From positions 7,108,501 to 7,172,500 of the forward strand of contig CM067537.1 in assembly GCA_034509925.1 (NCBI GenBank): a DNA stretch of 64,000 nucleotides, in the 5' to 3' direction. Under the pieces are notes generated by a model. That model worked only from the letters and a program-made list of their open reading frames with translations, was not told where the DNA came from and did no database searches. Made by a program: the position numbers and the translations under genes. This document shows, one piece after another, positions 26,001 to 36,558 of this stretch. Position 1 is the stretch's first letter. Each line of letters opens with the position of its first letter. Origin of the DNA: Hirudinaria manillensis (Eukaryota; Annelida; Clitellata; Hirudinida; Hirudinidae).

Positions 26001-26749
26001 TGATATTCAGAATGAGGAAACTAATCCTTGCCATGGCTCTGATCCTGTGAAACCGGCAGCAAAGCCCGAACATATGCCTGAAGATGGATCGTGTTCCGAC
26101 AAACTTGATCCTATTTCTTCAACAATCGAAGAAGACTCCGTTGAGAAACCGGAAGATCGCAAATGCCTCCCGTCCGATGATTCTTTAGCAAATGACCTAA
26201 AAAATATTGCCATCGGTCACGATAAGCTAACCGAGAGCACTCATTCTGAACTCGAAAAGAACGAGACGAGTCCTGGATTGGAGAATGGAAAGCCGGTCAT
26301 GCTTCCCTTCGAAAGGCATAGGTATGCCATTAAAGAGATGGAAAGAGTCATCCATGAGTTTGAATTGTTTACTGAATGTCCTTGCTCTGCACAGGAATTG
26401 TGCGGGGCACTTTTACAACACGTCCTCAAACTGACGGATCCAAAGAGAAAGGTGGGTATAAAAATTCTTGCGGTACTTTTCGATCCCTTAACTCTCTATT
26501 ATTCTGAGATGCCAATTTGGGCATCAATGTTTCTTAAGTGTTTTATTGAAAAGCAAATTGTCATTGAACCAGGTCTTAGAAAATCCAGATTTGTATGGAA
26601 AAAAGAAAAGACTGAAGGCTGAAGAGAGACAGAACAGAGATTCTGAAATCGTTCTGAAACTTGCTCAGTCCCCAGGCAAGCTGGACCATGCCACTGTCCT
26701 AGGATACGAAGTTGGATGCTACAATGACAACGAGGATGAAGATTACTAA
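23028..26749 (+). CDS. PP2C-like domain protein (CG9801-type)
   Basis: Proposed exons: 23028-23059, 23141-23298, 23407-23562 (or from 23416), 24297-24655, 24796-25245, 25774-26451, 26573-26749; phases agree and give about 669 residues. The first small exon is the least certain because its donor is weak. PP2C signatures in order: [27 protein letters not shown] (replacing the classical DGHGG), [36 protein letters not shown] and, at the very end, [10 protein letters not shown]. The metal-binding Asp of the ADG and TDG motifs are kept, but the DGHGG loop is rewritten, as I recall for the PP2C-like family that includes Drosophila CG9801. A poorly conserved acidic insert of about 150 residues separates the TDG motif from the last part. 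Probably cytoplasmic; catalytic activity uncertain. AATAAA at 27183-27188. Confidence 0.85.
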
Positions 26750-27182
26750 GCTGATCGAGTAGTTCATATCTACTTAGAAAGCCTTGTAGTTGATCTGAGA
26801 AGTCTAAAATTTGCACGGATTGCCTGCTTCCTTTAGTTTTTATCGTTGTTATTTTATGCTTAGAAGCCGAGTTCCCTACTCTATGGAGAATTGTTTCTGT
26901 GCCACCGTTTTCGTTACTTATTTTCAATGAAGTGTATTAGGTGTTGAACTTTGCAATTTAAAGTTTATTTAGCTTGCTAAATACCGAGTACCAATTTTAT
27001 TTCTTTTCTACTCTCGTTTGATTGATATCAAGTCATTTCTAGTCTGGATTGCACTTGACTGGCAAGCCTTTTGTTTGGTTTTTGAATGCTCTCACCCAGG
27101 GCGTCTTGGTCGTCTCATGGTCTACTTTGATTCTGCTTGATTCCCTTTTAGGAATTATTTTTATTCCTTTTCTGATTTTTCC

Positions 27183-27188
27183 AATAAA
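27183..27188 (+). promoter_or_regulatory. Polyadenylation signal of the PP2C-like gene
   Basis: AATAAA lies 434 bases after the stop codon in a T-rich 3' UTR, about 310 bases before the ATP6AP2 start codon. Confidence 0.55.
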
Positions 27189-27496
27189 TGATGTCAGAAA
27201 ACATTTTTTTTTAAATTTTAGATGAGTTTTGTGTGGGGCTGGGAATAACGATATATTCGTCAGTATTTTATTTATCTTGATTAAACTGACTGAAACCAGC
27301 TTGAAAAGCTAGAAACTCTGCGCATTATTAAGGTCGTCAAAGAGTAATTTAGAGCGTAGTTTTAAGTCTAAATTACAATAAAATAAGTACAATTAATTTA
27401 TTTGTAGACAGTAGTGACCGTTGATTTTAAGGAAAATTGTTGAGTACGAGCTCATATTTAAGCGGAGGTTCTGTTTATGTTAAGCTATCATTTGAG

Positions 27497-29995
27497 ATGA
27501 TGGGGACGAATGTTGTGGTTATCCTACTTTTGGCAGGTTTGTCTTGAATTATTTCTTAGAAACTAATGAATATATAGATATTTTCTTCGATCGTTTATGG
27601 ATTTAATGGCGTTATCGGCATTTTTGAAACAATCGTAAGTTGGTCATAAGATCAGGTGGACACCTACCTACTATGTGAATTTGATGTGACAGGGTTTCAC
27701 ATCAATAGTGTGTTAAATTAATATTAAAATGGTTTAATTTAAATTAATATTAAAAGTGTTTTTCAGGCATTGCTAACGTGATTGGTGATGGAAAGTTTGC
27801 CGTCGTAACCCATCCCGATCACGTAAAGTTCGTTAATACAGAGCAACCTCTCAATTCTCTAGAAATACCGCTTCTGATAACGAATATCTTTGGCCTGCCA
27901 TCTTCCTATGTGAGTTGTAAGAGTTATTTTATTGTTGCTGAAACTAAATTGAATTGTTATTGACAGGAATTAAAATGGGATGGTTTATTGGAAGGGAATC
28001 CATTTTTAAAGCCAAAGGCACTAGCTCTGTTCTCAGTGTATTACAAAGATAATGATGACTTCACATTCACCAAAACCCAGAAGTCCTACAAGACTAATAA
28101 TGTCAGCTGCTAATAATGTTTAAATTATTTTCTCTGCTTTGTATTTTAAATTACATTATGAAATTAACTTCTTCAATTGCAATGCATTGAACCATAATTA
28201 CTTATTACATTTATCTGTTAAGAATTATGTTAGTGCATCTTAAAACGTTTCTTTGCATGTGGCATGTCAGAAAGCATATGGTCTGGATGAAGAATTTGTC
28301 AGCAGCATGATCCAACAAGTTGCTTGGGAGAAGGAGCCTCTTATTGTGGAAATCTCATTCCAGAAACAAGTGAGGAATTTTTCATTATTGCAAGTTTCCT
28401 TAAGGAAAACATTTTGAGCTTGTTAATAAGGTAATGATGATATAGCTGAATGATTACTTGGGATGTTTTTTTTTAACAAGTTAGAGATTGTTTTATCTGA
28501 ATCAGCTCTTTACTTAGGAGTAGATAAATTCATGAATTAAAGATCCCTTGGTTTATTTAACAGTAGGAATGTCCTTTACCATTGCTATAAATATTTAATT
28601 ATTTTTGTAAATTGTTCTATTTTGCAAATAGTTGCTGGATATCAAGTCCACATCTGAGAATGTATCTCTGTCTCTCTCCCTCGACAAAGCCTTAGAGGAG
28701 ATGGAATCGTTCCATTGGCTGGAGAAGCACCACACCAAGTTCCTGAATGTCAGCTCTGATGATGACCTCGCCCTGCTTTCTGAACTTTTTGGAATATCAA
28801 GAGCCATAGAGATAGTGAGTGATGTATTTTGAGGAATTGAGTTGTTCCATAATTTGGTTTTGAGAATAAAACATCCAATAAAACATGATGTAGTAGGAAT
28901 GCACTTGCCAATTAATGATCAGTGGATTATGGCCATTTTTTTTCAAAATAATTATTTTACAGATAAGAAAGTTATGAAACCTGATGTAATATTTAAATTT
29001 TAGCATTTATCTGAGACATGTCATTTCCTTTCAGCTACAGAAGCACCCTGAGATTACCAAGAACCCATCGCCTGATTTCTATCACTTCAAGGTGGAAGGT
29101 ATGAGGCTGCTCAGTGATAAGTCAAAGGCCAAGGAAGCATGGAATGTTCTGGAAGCAGTGATTTCTGAAGTATGTATCAGTTCTTGTTGAATTACTTAGA
29201 ATGTCTTTATGTCCAGTAATGGTCTAATAGCTTAATAGACTTTCCAATTATTGCGAGGAATATGTTCTTGTGCATGCTAGATTTTAGTATTAGGCCATAT
29301 TAATGTCTGTCAGCCATTTTTTTTAATTAGTTCTCTAGTGGTTCAATCTGTTCCAGCATTTTATATATTTACATCTGTTCAGCCATTATGTGTTCACCTA
29401 GAGATGGTAATAAACAACAGCCATTATGTCTTGTAAGCTGGCAAAATGTATTCCTTAAGTGCTTTATGAATTTTTTAATTTTTTCTTTCTGTAACGCCTT
29501 AAATCTTAACTTAACATCCACATTGCAATGAATGTCTCACACCTCTAGTCCTCTCAAGCCCTGAAAAAATTGTACGAAAACAATGTCGTGGTTGCTGCCA
29601 TAGCAATGTCTGCTGAGCCAGGTTCCTACGAGTCTGGCAGACACCTCCAACAGTTGAATCAGTTCCCCAAGGTATGTCAATACTTACAACTTGCTATGGC
29701 AAGTCTATTTATCTCATTTATAGGATACGTACTGCAATATTATGTTGTGCTATGATTTAATTTGTTTCTAGACAAGTCGTTCACTGATAAAATCTTTTTG
29801 TTTTAAACTTTGCAGAAATTAAATTTTGCCACGGTCCACGAGCCCTATTATTCGGAAATATTCAACATCATCCTCTGGCTGTCTGTCGGCTTCACCCTCG
29901 TCATGGGAGGAGTGGCTTGGGGCATGTGGCACATGGACCCCGGAAGGGACAGCGTCATCTACAGGATGACCACCCAGCGTCTGAAGAGGGACTGA
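27497..29995 (+). CDS. ATP6AP2: V-ATPase accessory protein ATP6AP2 (prorenin receptor)
   Basis: Eight exons: 27497-27536, 27767-27909, 27967-28101, 28271-28369, 28632-28814, 29035-29169, 29549-29671, 29816-29995; all phases agree, 345 residues, close to the 350 of the human protein. The N-terminus is a short signal peptide (MMGTNVVVILLLAG). The luminal domain is poorly conserved, as usual. The C-terminus is diagnostic: a transmembrane helix at about residues 302-325 followed by MDPGRDSVIYRMT and a basic end (QRLKRD), the cytosolic tail typical of the family. ATP6AP2 is a type I membrane protein that helps assemble the V-ATPase Vo sector in the ER and takes part in Wnt and planar-polarity signalling. 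No clear furin site (RKTR-like) is visible in front of the transmembrane part. A second in-frame ATG follows the first immediately. It converges with the eL13-like gene. Confidence 0.95.
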
Positions 29996-30622
29996 TTGAA
30001 AGCCAATCAAGAGCTGACGCATCCACCCGAGCAAAATTCCTTTGACAATACTGGCTCCATTTTTTGATTAACTCTCCAAATGAATTTTTTTCCATCTGTT
30101 GTAGTTATTTAATCAGTGATTGGATTGATGTAAATACAGACCAAAAATTATCTCTGACTTCAGTTATTCTTTGTGGTCCCCAAGTTAATCTTTTGGGTTC
30201 TGCCACTCTGCTATAGATTCCAACCAGTCTTGAGATTGACTTGTTAGTGCAGTACTTTCTCTTGGCTGCTTGGTCCCGGTTCGTATTACGTGAGGGACAA
30301 CTGACGGTTCGCAAATTGCCAATTATCCTTCACTCATGAAGCGCTCAGGAAATTACGCACCAGCTCCAAGTAAATCTCCCAATTACGACTTAAGTCCAGG
30401 TCGCTGTGGCAAATCCAAGTGCTCGGGGAGTCAAAGTAGAAAAACAAACTTTCGAATCAGAATTGCATCACTATATTGATCACAAATAATGACAAAATGG
30501 AACAATTCTGGTAATGGTCGAGTAAACGACATCTAGTCAGTGAAAGCAACAGTTTTGTCTCGCAGCAAGAAACTCAAGTGTCTTCAAGAAGCTTTCCTGG
30601 CTTTCTTCGCAGGACGGCTGCT
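29996..30622. other. Convergent 3' flanks of ATP6AP2 and the eL13-like gene
   Basis: No exon was recognised. No perfect AATAAA was found close to either stop codon. Confidence 0.45.
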
Positions 30623-31714
30623 TTAACCAGCATCGTCCTCTCTGGCTATGACGTCGTCTTCGTCCTGAGGCTCAGAAGTCTGAGCTGCCTTCTTTTTCTT
30701 GGCCGCTTTTCCTCTTCTAACTGGCTTCTGTAAACAGATTCACTTACCAGTTACATGTCGACCCCAAATAGTATCTCAGTAATAATCAGCTGACATCAGA
30801 ACCATAGCATAGAAATATTAACATCAAAGCAGTGAAACCACTGGTCATACTGTCGAAAACTTACAGGTTCCTGTGGCACAAATACAGCTTCGGCCCTGGC
30901 TTTCTGTGTCTCCTTCCTCTTAATGGCTCGAGCGCGAGCCTCAGCACGAGCTTTTCCCAAATGCGTTAGGACAGAAGATGCTTTCTCCTCATTGGTAATG
31001 GCTCTTGCCACTTCAAGGGGGGTTTTCACTCCAAGAGGCACTATGTCCATGTCAATGGTCAGACCACGCATCAACTTGAGGTCCAACTAAATCGGTTTAG
31101 CAATTTGGGATTGCTAAAAGAGTCGCTTCAAAGAAAAAAAAGTATAGGCAAACCCCTACATACTCTTTTATCGCCCGGTTTCCTATCCGTGATAAGCAGT
31201 TTGGATAAGTATTTCCTGAGTCTGGTCACGTTAATTTCCGCTTTTGAAACAGATTTGTTTCTCCTTCTGTAGTCTACAGCAATTCCAATTGTTTTGGCGA
31301 GCTTCTTAGGAATGCCAGCAGCCTTAAGAAAATGCGAATAATATAAATGCCAGCTGCTAATAGCAACTTATGAAGAAACCCAGACAGCGCACATTAAATC
31401 AATCTTTCAAAGCTACTGTGACACGAAAACATTGTAAAAACCACATTTAAAATATAGAGATATCTCCTCACCTTGAGCTCAGCAACAGTAAAGCCTTTAC
31501 CCTTCCTGACCTTGATATTATACTTGGACGTCGGACATCTGACCACAGGTCTGAGAAGGCCGCCGCTTGGCTTCAGAATATTATCCAAGACCATTTTGAT
31601 GCGCTTTATCCTCCTGCGAACTTTCCTGGTAGGCTGGTCGAAATCCGTGCGGACATTTTCCTTCCATTTCTTGTGAAAATGCCCCTTGTGGATAATGTCG
31701 TTCCCCTTCACCAT
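30623..31714 (-). CDS. Diverged eL13 ribosomal-protein paralogue
   Basis: Four coding exons on the minus strand: 31714-31472, 31322-31164, 31086-30865, 30727-30623; all phase 0, 242 residues, no disruption. Exon 1 has exactly the same 81-codon length and end (ELK) as exon 1 of the canonical RPL13 3.5 kb away in the same orientation, and keeps [23 protein letters not shown] and GKGFT. Exon 2 keeps [16 protein letters not shown]. The C-terminal half is strongly diverged from canonical eL13, with extra Arg/Ala-rich helix and a basic then acidic tail (about 30 residues longer than usual). An extra intron splits the part corresponding to the last canonical exon. A non-coding leader exon with a pyrimidine-rich start (31854-31841) precedes it. 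The reading frame appears maintained, so this is probably a functional tandem duplicate rather than a pseudogene. Confidence 0.85.
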
Positions 31715-31805
31715 TCTTGAAACAACGGCAAGCTTGAAATGCAAAACTAATTGCATTTAATAACGAACTAAATCAAATTCGGTCGAATAACAGCCTCAAA
31801 ATTAC

Positions 31806-31854
31806 CTTAAACAAATCAGGCCCAAGCGGCGTCAGGTTCAAGAGGAAAAGGAGG
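31806..31854 (-). promoter_or_regulatory. 5' leader exon with TOP-like tract, eL13-like gene
   Basis: The minus strand reads CCTCCTTTTCCTCT at 31854-31841, a terminal-oligopyrimidine-type tract, and ends at a GTAAT donor at 31805. TOP tracts at the transcription start mark translation-machinery mRNAs controlled by mTOR/LARP1. The tract closely resembles that of the canonical RPL13 gene at 35349-35335. Confidence 0.6.
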
Positions 31855-31860
31855 CTCTGT

Positions 31861-34377
31861 TACCAAAAATTGCGTAGGTTGAATTTCCGTAATTATAAAT
31901 AGTTAAACATTTTTATAAAATAAAACGTAACTTTAATTGAACTATTAAAAAATATATCTCTTTTTAAATTTAAATATCATCGATTTTGTCGTGGAAGGGG
32001 TAGGGGTGGAAAAACATTTTCCGGCTCGGTATTATTAGAACTTGAACTGTTTAATTTGTTATATAATAAATTAAATTTTACAATTTTAATTTATGTGGAA
32101 TATTTTAAAAATTTTGAAACCCCATTTTTAAGTAATTCGGTATTTCAAGGTTTCACCTCCTAATTGTAAACATTTTTCCTGTTAATAGTCTGAATAAGTA
32201 AGCTATAATTGAAAATACTTTGGGCTAGGGACAACTTTTATCTGGGATATTGCTCCTTTGAAAAAAACCAGATCCTTGATCCACTCAGTGTCAATTCCAT
32301 AAGATGTAAATTTTGAGGACGCACTCATAGAGATGGTGCAATTCAGTCGGGCATGTGTATATGGAACTAAAATTGGCATCCGTAAGCCCGATTCTTTATC
32401 AAAGTCATAATTTCAAAATACGTATTTGATTTCTACAAGAAAGGAACCAGAATTAGGTCAGCTGTGTACAATAACAAAGAAGCTGTTCATAATTTAATGC
32501 TATGATTAATACTGGGAATGATACCGATTCTCAAAAACGATTTTTATACGAATAGATTGCTTTCAGGGTGCGGTGTGGTTTAATGTAGATTTAATCATTA
32601 TTAAGGTTCGTGGAGCCACGCCATGAATATGGTGAAGATATGGATTGCTTGTTTTTAAGTCCAAAAGAATGCCAGAAAATGCTATTGCAATCTTTCATTT
32701 TATGCTGCATTGTGGACAACTTAAGAATTTTTTAGCCATTTCCGTATTTGAAGAGCACCAGGTGATGAGTGTGTGGACCATCAATTAAAACCGTTCTTAT
32801 GACCGGAGGTGGGCAGATTTAATTTTTAAATATCTTATATACGTTTGCCTCATCGAGTCAGGGAACATTCTAGCCCACTCCACTATGCGGCTCTCCCTCC
32901 TCAAAAACATTTTGTTATTGGGTAGGACCATGATGATAAATTTCAGTGAAACCGAAAACTTGCATTTCCCATATTGGATAAATAAATCTAACGTTTTCAA
33001 CCAATACCAACGGCTGCTAAAACTAATGGCTGAATCTTAACCCGCCGCGTTAAAGAATTTCATTTGCTCTTTCAATGATTAAATTTTTCAAATTTGAAGA
33101 TTTGCATACGAAAATTTTTACTTAAGCACTGAACAAGTGGAATTCATATTAGAATATCACATTCTGGTACCTCGTGTAAAGTAAATATCATCCAACATGC
33201 CTAAAACACAATATTTTGAATTTTGGCACTTTTTTAACAAAAATGTAGAAAATAAATTGATAGAGTGCAACAATAAATTAAATTACATTAATTAATAATG
33301 TCTTATGAGGAAAAGTCTAATACTGCCTACAAGAAACGATAACAAGGGTAAACAAAGCATGCCGTGAGCTACCAATCGAAGATGCCACAAATTCGAGAAA
33401 CTTGAATTTAATTCAACATGACATTGATTTCATTCTACTGCCTTGCCAGAAACTATTTTACCCTAAATTACTTCTCAAAAAGAATCCACAAATTAGGAAG
33501 AAATTGTATTTCATTTCTGGAATCTAAAGAAAATTTAAAACTATTTTCTCTTAACGAGTATTTTCTCTTGATAACAATATAATCTTAATTAACTCAACGG
33601 TCCAAATTTAAAGCATGCAAGGTTACTAAGATTTCAAACAATGTGAAAAACTGGTCAACATTTGCTTGGTCAGGAAAGTAATAATTAACATATTAACCAC
33701 CAGTTGATGCAAAAAATACCCTTAAGCAGATGAATTAGAGTTAAACAATTCCTCTCCACCATTCTATGACAGAATACTAGAAGGAAATGCTCATGACGCA
33801 CATCAGGCAGCAAGGCTTGCATCACAACTATGATGAATCAAACTGTCCAAAGATTGACATGACAAGCTTTCTGGAACCCTTACCATTTCAGACCAGAACC
33901 ATGCTCACCGAATTATAATTTTAGGTCTGCATAGCAATTCCAACCAAAACAAGCCTTAGTAATAAATACACCTAATTGGCAAAATTCAAGCTGATAGATT
34001 AAAGGGTACACTAAAATTTCCTCTTGACAAAGCAGGACCAAATCTCAGAAACCCACATGAGACACCAGAAAGTTTTTAACAAAGCTGTAAAGAAGCATCA
34101 TATCTGTCATCATCCCTTCAAAATATCATTGCTCAAGTCAGACCCACTTAAAATCATTCTCTTGCAACATCTAAAAACCAGATCACAATTCAGTGAATAA
34201 CTTTAACAAGGGCATGCCATCACCAAACTATTGAAATTTCTCCTGATTATAGTTCAATTACATCACATTACATATGTAACTTTAAAACATTATCAACCCC
34301 ACACTCGACACCACTATCCCAACTCCCCGACAACAATTCATAAACAATCCAACACTATTATCATTGTCTCCAAAGGC
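31861..34377. other. 2.5 kb interval between the two eL13 genes
   Basis: No coding exon was recognised on either strand; short frames such as 32797-33000 (-) have no support. The DNA is AT-rich without long simple repeats. It lies between the promoter of the diverged copy and the 3' end of the canonical copy. Confidence 0.5.
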
Positions 34378-34383
34378 TTTATT
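34378..34383 (-). promoter_or_regulatory. Polyadenylation signal of RPL13
   Basis: TTTATT on the plus strand is AATAAA on the minus strand, 16 bases past the RPL13 stop codon. The 3' UTR is very short, usual for ribosomal-protein genes. Confidence 0.7.
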
Positions 34384-34398
34384 TTACAGTCCAATATC

Positions 34399-35172
34399 TT
34401 AGACCTTAGCCTCTGCAGCAGCTTCCTTTTGTTTCTTGGCTCTCTTTCCAGCAAGTCTGGCATGGGCACGAGCTTGTCTGAGGGCAACAAAGGCAGAATA
34501 TTTGACTTCCTCCTCAGAGATGGCACGGGCCTTCTCTTTGACTACTGGAGCCTTGATGGGGAGAACATGCTCGCTAACAAGCTGAGTGGCCAGCTTGACC
34601 TGCTCTTCCTGCATTACAAAATTCAATTTGACATTAGTAACAGACATAATGCAGCTTGGCATTCTTATTCAAATTGCAAGGTGTACTTACATTAGCCTCA
34701 AAAGCCTTTGGCTTGGCTGCATTCTTGGGGAAAACAATCAGCTTGGCCATGTACTCCTTCAGCCTCTGGGCATTGAGTTGAAGGCTTTCAGCAGATTTGT
34801 TTCTCCTTCTGTAATCAACAGAAATTCCAATAGTCTTGGCAAACTTCTTGTTAACTCCAGCATTCTGGAAAGAAAAAAATTGCATTAACCCAGATTGATG
34901 AAAAACCGTGTAATTTACAAAAAAAATACCTTAAGCTCCAAGAGAGTGAATCCCCTGCCTGCCCTGACCTTGGTGTTGTATTTGAAAGTTGGGCATCTTA
35001 CTACTGGGCGGTGAGCTCCTGCAACTGGGCGGGGTGCGATAGTCCTAGCTTTTTCGGCTCGGTGTTGCCTCCTGCGGATCTTCCTTGCTGGCTGGTTGAA
35101 CCAAGTCTTAACGTTCTTCTTCCAGTCTTTATGGAAGTGTCCATTTGGGATAACGTTATTTCCCTTGCCCAT
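34399..35172 (-). CDS. RPL13: Large-subunit ribosomal protein eL13 (RPL13)
   Basis: Coding exons 35172-34930, 34864-34691 and 34608-34399 on the minus strand, all phase 0, encode 208 residues (human 211). Sequence is close to RPL13 throughout: [84 protein letters not shown], and the C-terminal [11 protein letters not shown] with basic helices. eL13 is a cytosolic 60S protein. Introns are very short (65 and 82 bases) plus a 147-base leader intron (35322-35176). The 5' leader exon starts with a TOP tract. No snoRNA is evident in these introns, two of which are too short to hold one. Confidence 0.97.
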
Positions 35173-35322
35173 GGTCTGACAATTGAATTATCCATATTTA
35201 GATTAAACAGTAGAACGCTACAGAAATTTATATATCCATCAGTATCGTTTATTAAAATTAACAACGATAATTTAGGCCGCTCACGTTTATTTACAAAATC
35301 ACGATGCGCACAGGAAACGAAC

Positions 35323-35349
35323 CTCAGTAAGATTAAGAGGAAAAAGGAA
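35323..35349 (-). promoter_or_regulatory. 5' leader exon with TOP tract, RPL13
   Basis: The minus strand reads TTCCTTTTTCCTCTT at 35349-35335, continuing to a GAG|GTTCG donor at 35322. The pyrimidine run is the usual start of ribosomal-protein mRNAs. The same CCTTTTxCCTCTT core occurs upstream of the diverged copy. Confidence 0.7.
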
Positions 35350-36558
35350 TGTTTGTGTCCAAAGACCGAGATACTAGGTTTTACTTGCGAATTAATAGTA
35401 GAGCATTAATTTTTTAAAATATTTTTTCTAAAATTTATATTTGTTTTTTTTAACACATTTATTTTAAAAATAAAAATATGTGCGCGTAAATGCTGTATCA
35501 TGAAACAATTGTATTATGTTTCAATCGGTTTGAATGTTTTAAATAATTGTTTGTACAAATAAAAACAGTATAACTTAATCGATCATTTATAAAAATTTAT
35601 GTAAATCTTACTTTAATAATCATATACGGAATATTCCCAATGCGACTTCTTGAAAAGCTGTAACTTGTTTTGTAAATGTATGTGGATCCGCCTATAATTC
35701 TCGTTTTTTTTAATTATTGTTGACTGCATAGAACAACGCCAGATAATATAAAGCAGAGTTTGCATTCATTTTCTGTAAGGAGTACTTCGTTACAGAAGTT
35801 TGGCAATGGCCTTTTTTGGGCGTTTTTATTATATAGATATAATTAGTATGTCAATGTGACATTTTTATATGGAATTTTATTATTTTATATTATCTGATTA
35901 TGTCGAACTTTTTCTAACGACATTTCCAAAAACAAAAAACTGATAATTCCTCAAATGTTATCTGTAATTGTGAAACCATGATAGTTCTGTCATCTCCTGA
36001 ATAAAAGCTGGAATGTGCCCATAAAATCTCTATATTATCACGGTCAAAATTCAGTTGAAGAAAATATGTATATGTGATATGGTCAGAGCTTTGAAACGGT
36101 GTTCTATTTCAAAGTCTGTCTTAATAATCTCAGCTGCTGAGAGGTTTTAAGCTTCTGCATTTGGATAATATTTGTTTTTACTGAATCTGATCTGGTTATC
36201 ACCGTATTTTGAGCTTCAACATCTGATGTCTAATCTGAGTAGGACTGATTTCCAAAGCATATCCATCTAAAGGTAATGGTGTAATTGAAGACCCAAATCT
36301 CATTCAAAATGTCCACACTCATAAGTGAATATTTTTCTGCAAAGATTACTGTTCTTCAGGTTTACATTTGCTGTTACCTTATTTGACCAACAGCATTGTA
36401 GTGCATAAAGGTAAACATCTCTTGCACACTAATTAAAAAATGTTTATTGTTGTAATCAAGGTTAGCTAAAACAAAGTGGCACTGCAGATTATATGTGGTC
36501 TCTAAAGTAGAGAAACAATCTGCAATTTCTTTTAATCTATTAATCCATTTTAAAAACC
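35350..36558. other. Intergenic 1.2 kb between RPL13 and the FG-GAP gene
   Basis: It holds the RPL13 promoter at its left end and the 3' flank of the FG-GAP gene at its right end. No exon was recognised. Confidence 0.45.

Noticed and set aside
34044-34113. Possible C/D-box snoRNA on the minus strand (C box ATGATGA at 34113-34107, D box CTGA at 34047-34044)
   Set aside because: Spacing is plausible and vertebrate RPL13 hosts a snoRNA, but the candidate lies beyond the RPL13 polyadenylation signal, lacks a terminal stem and has no recognisable rRNA-complementary guide.
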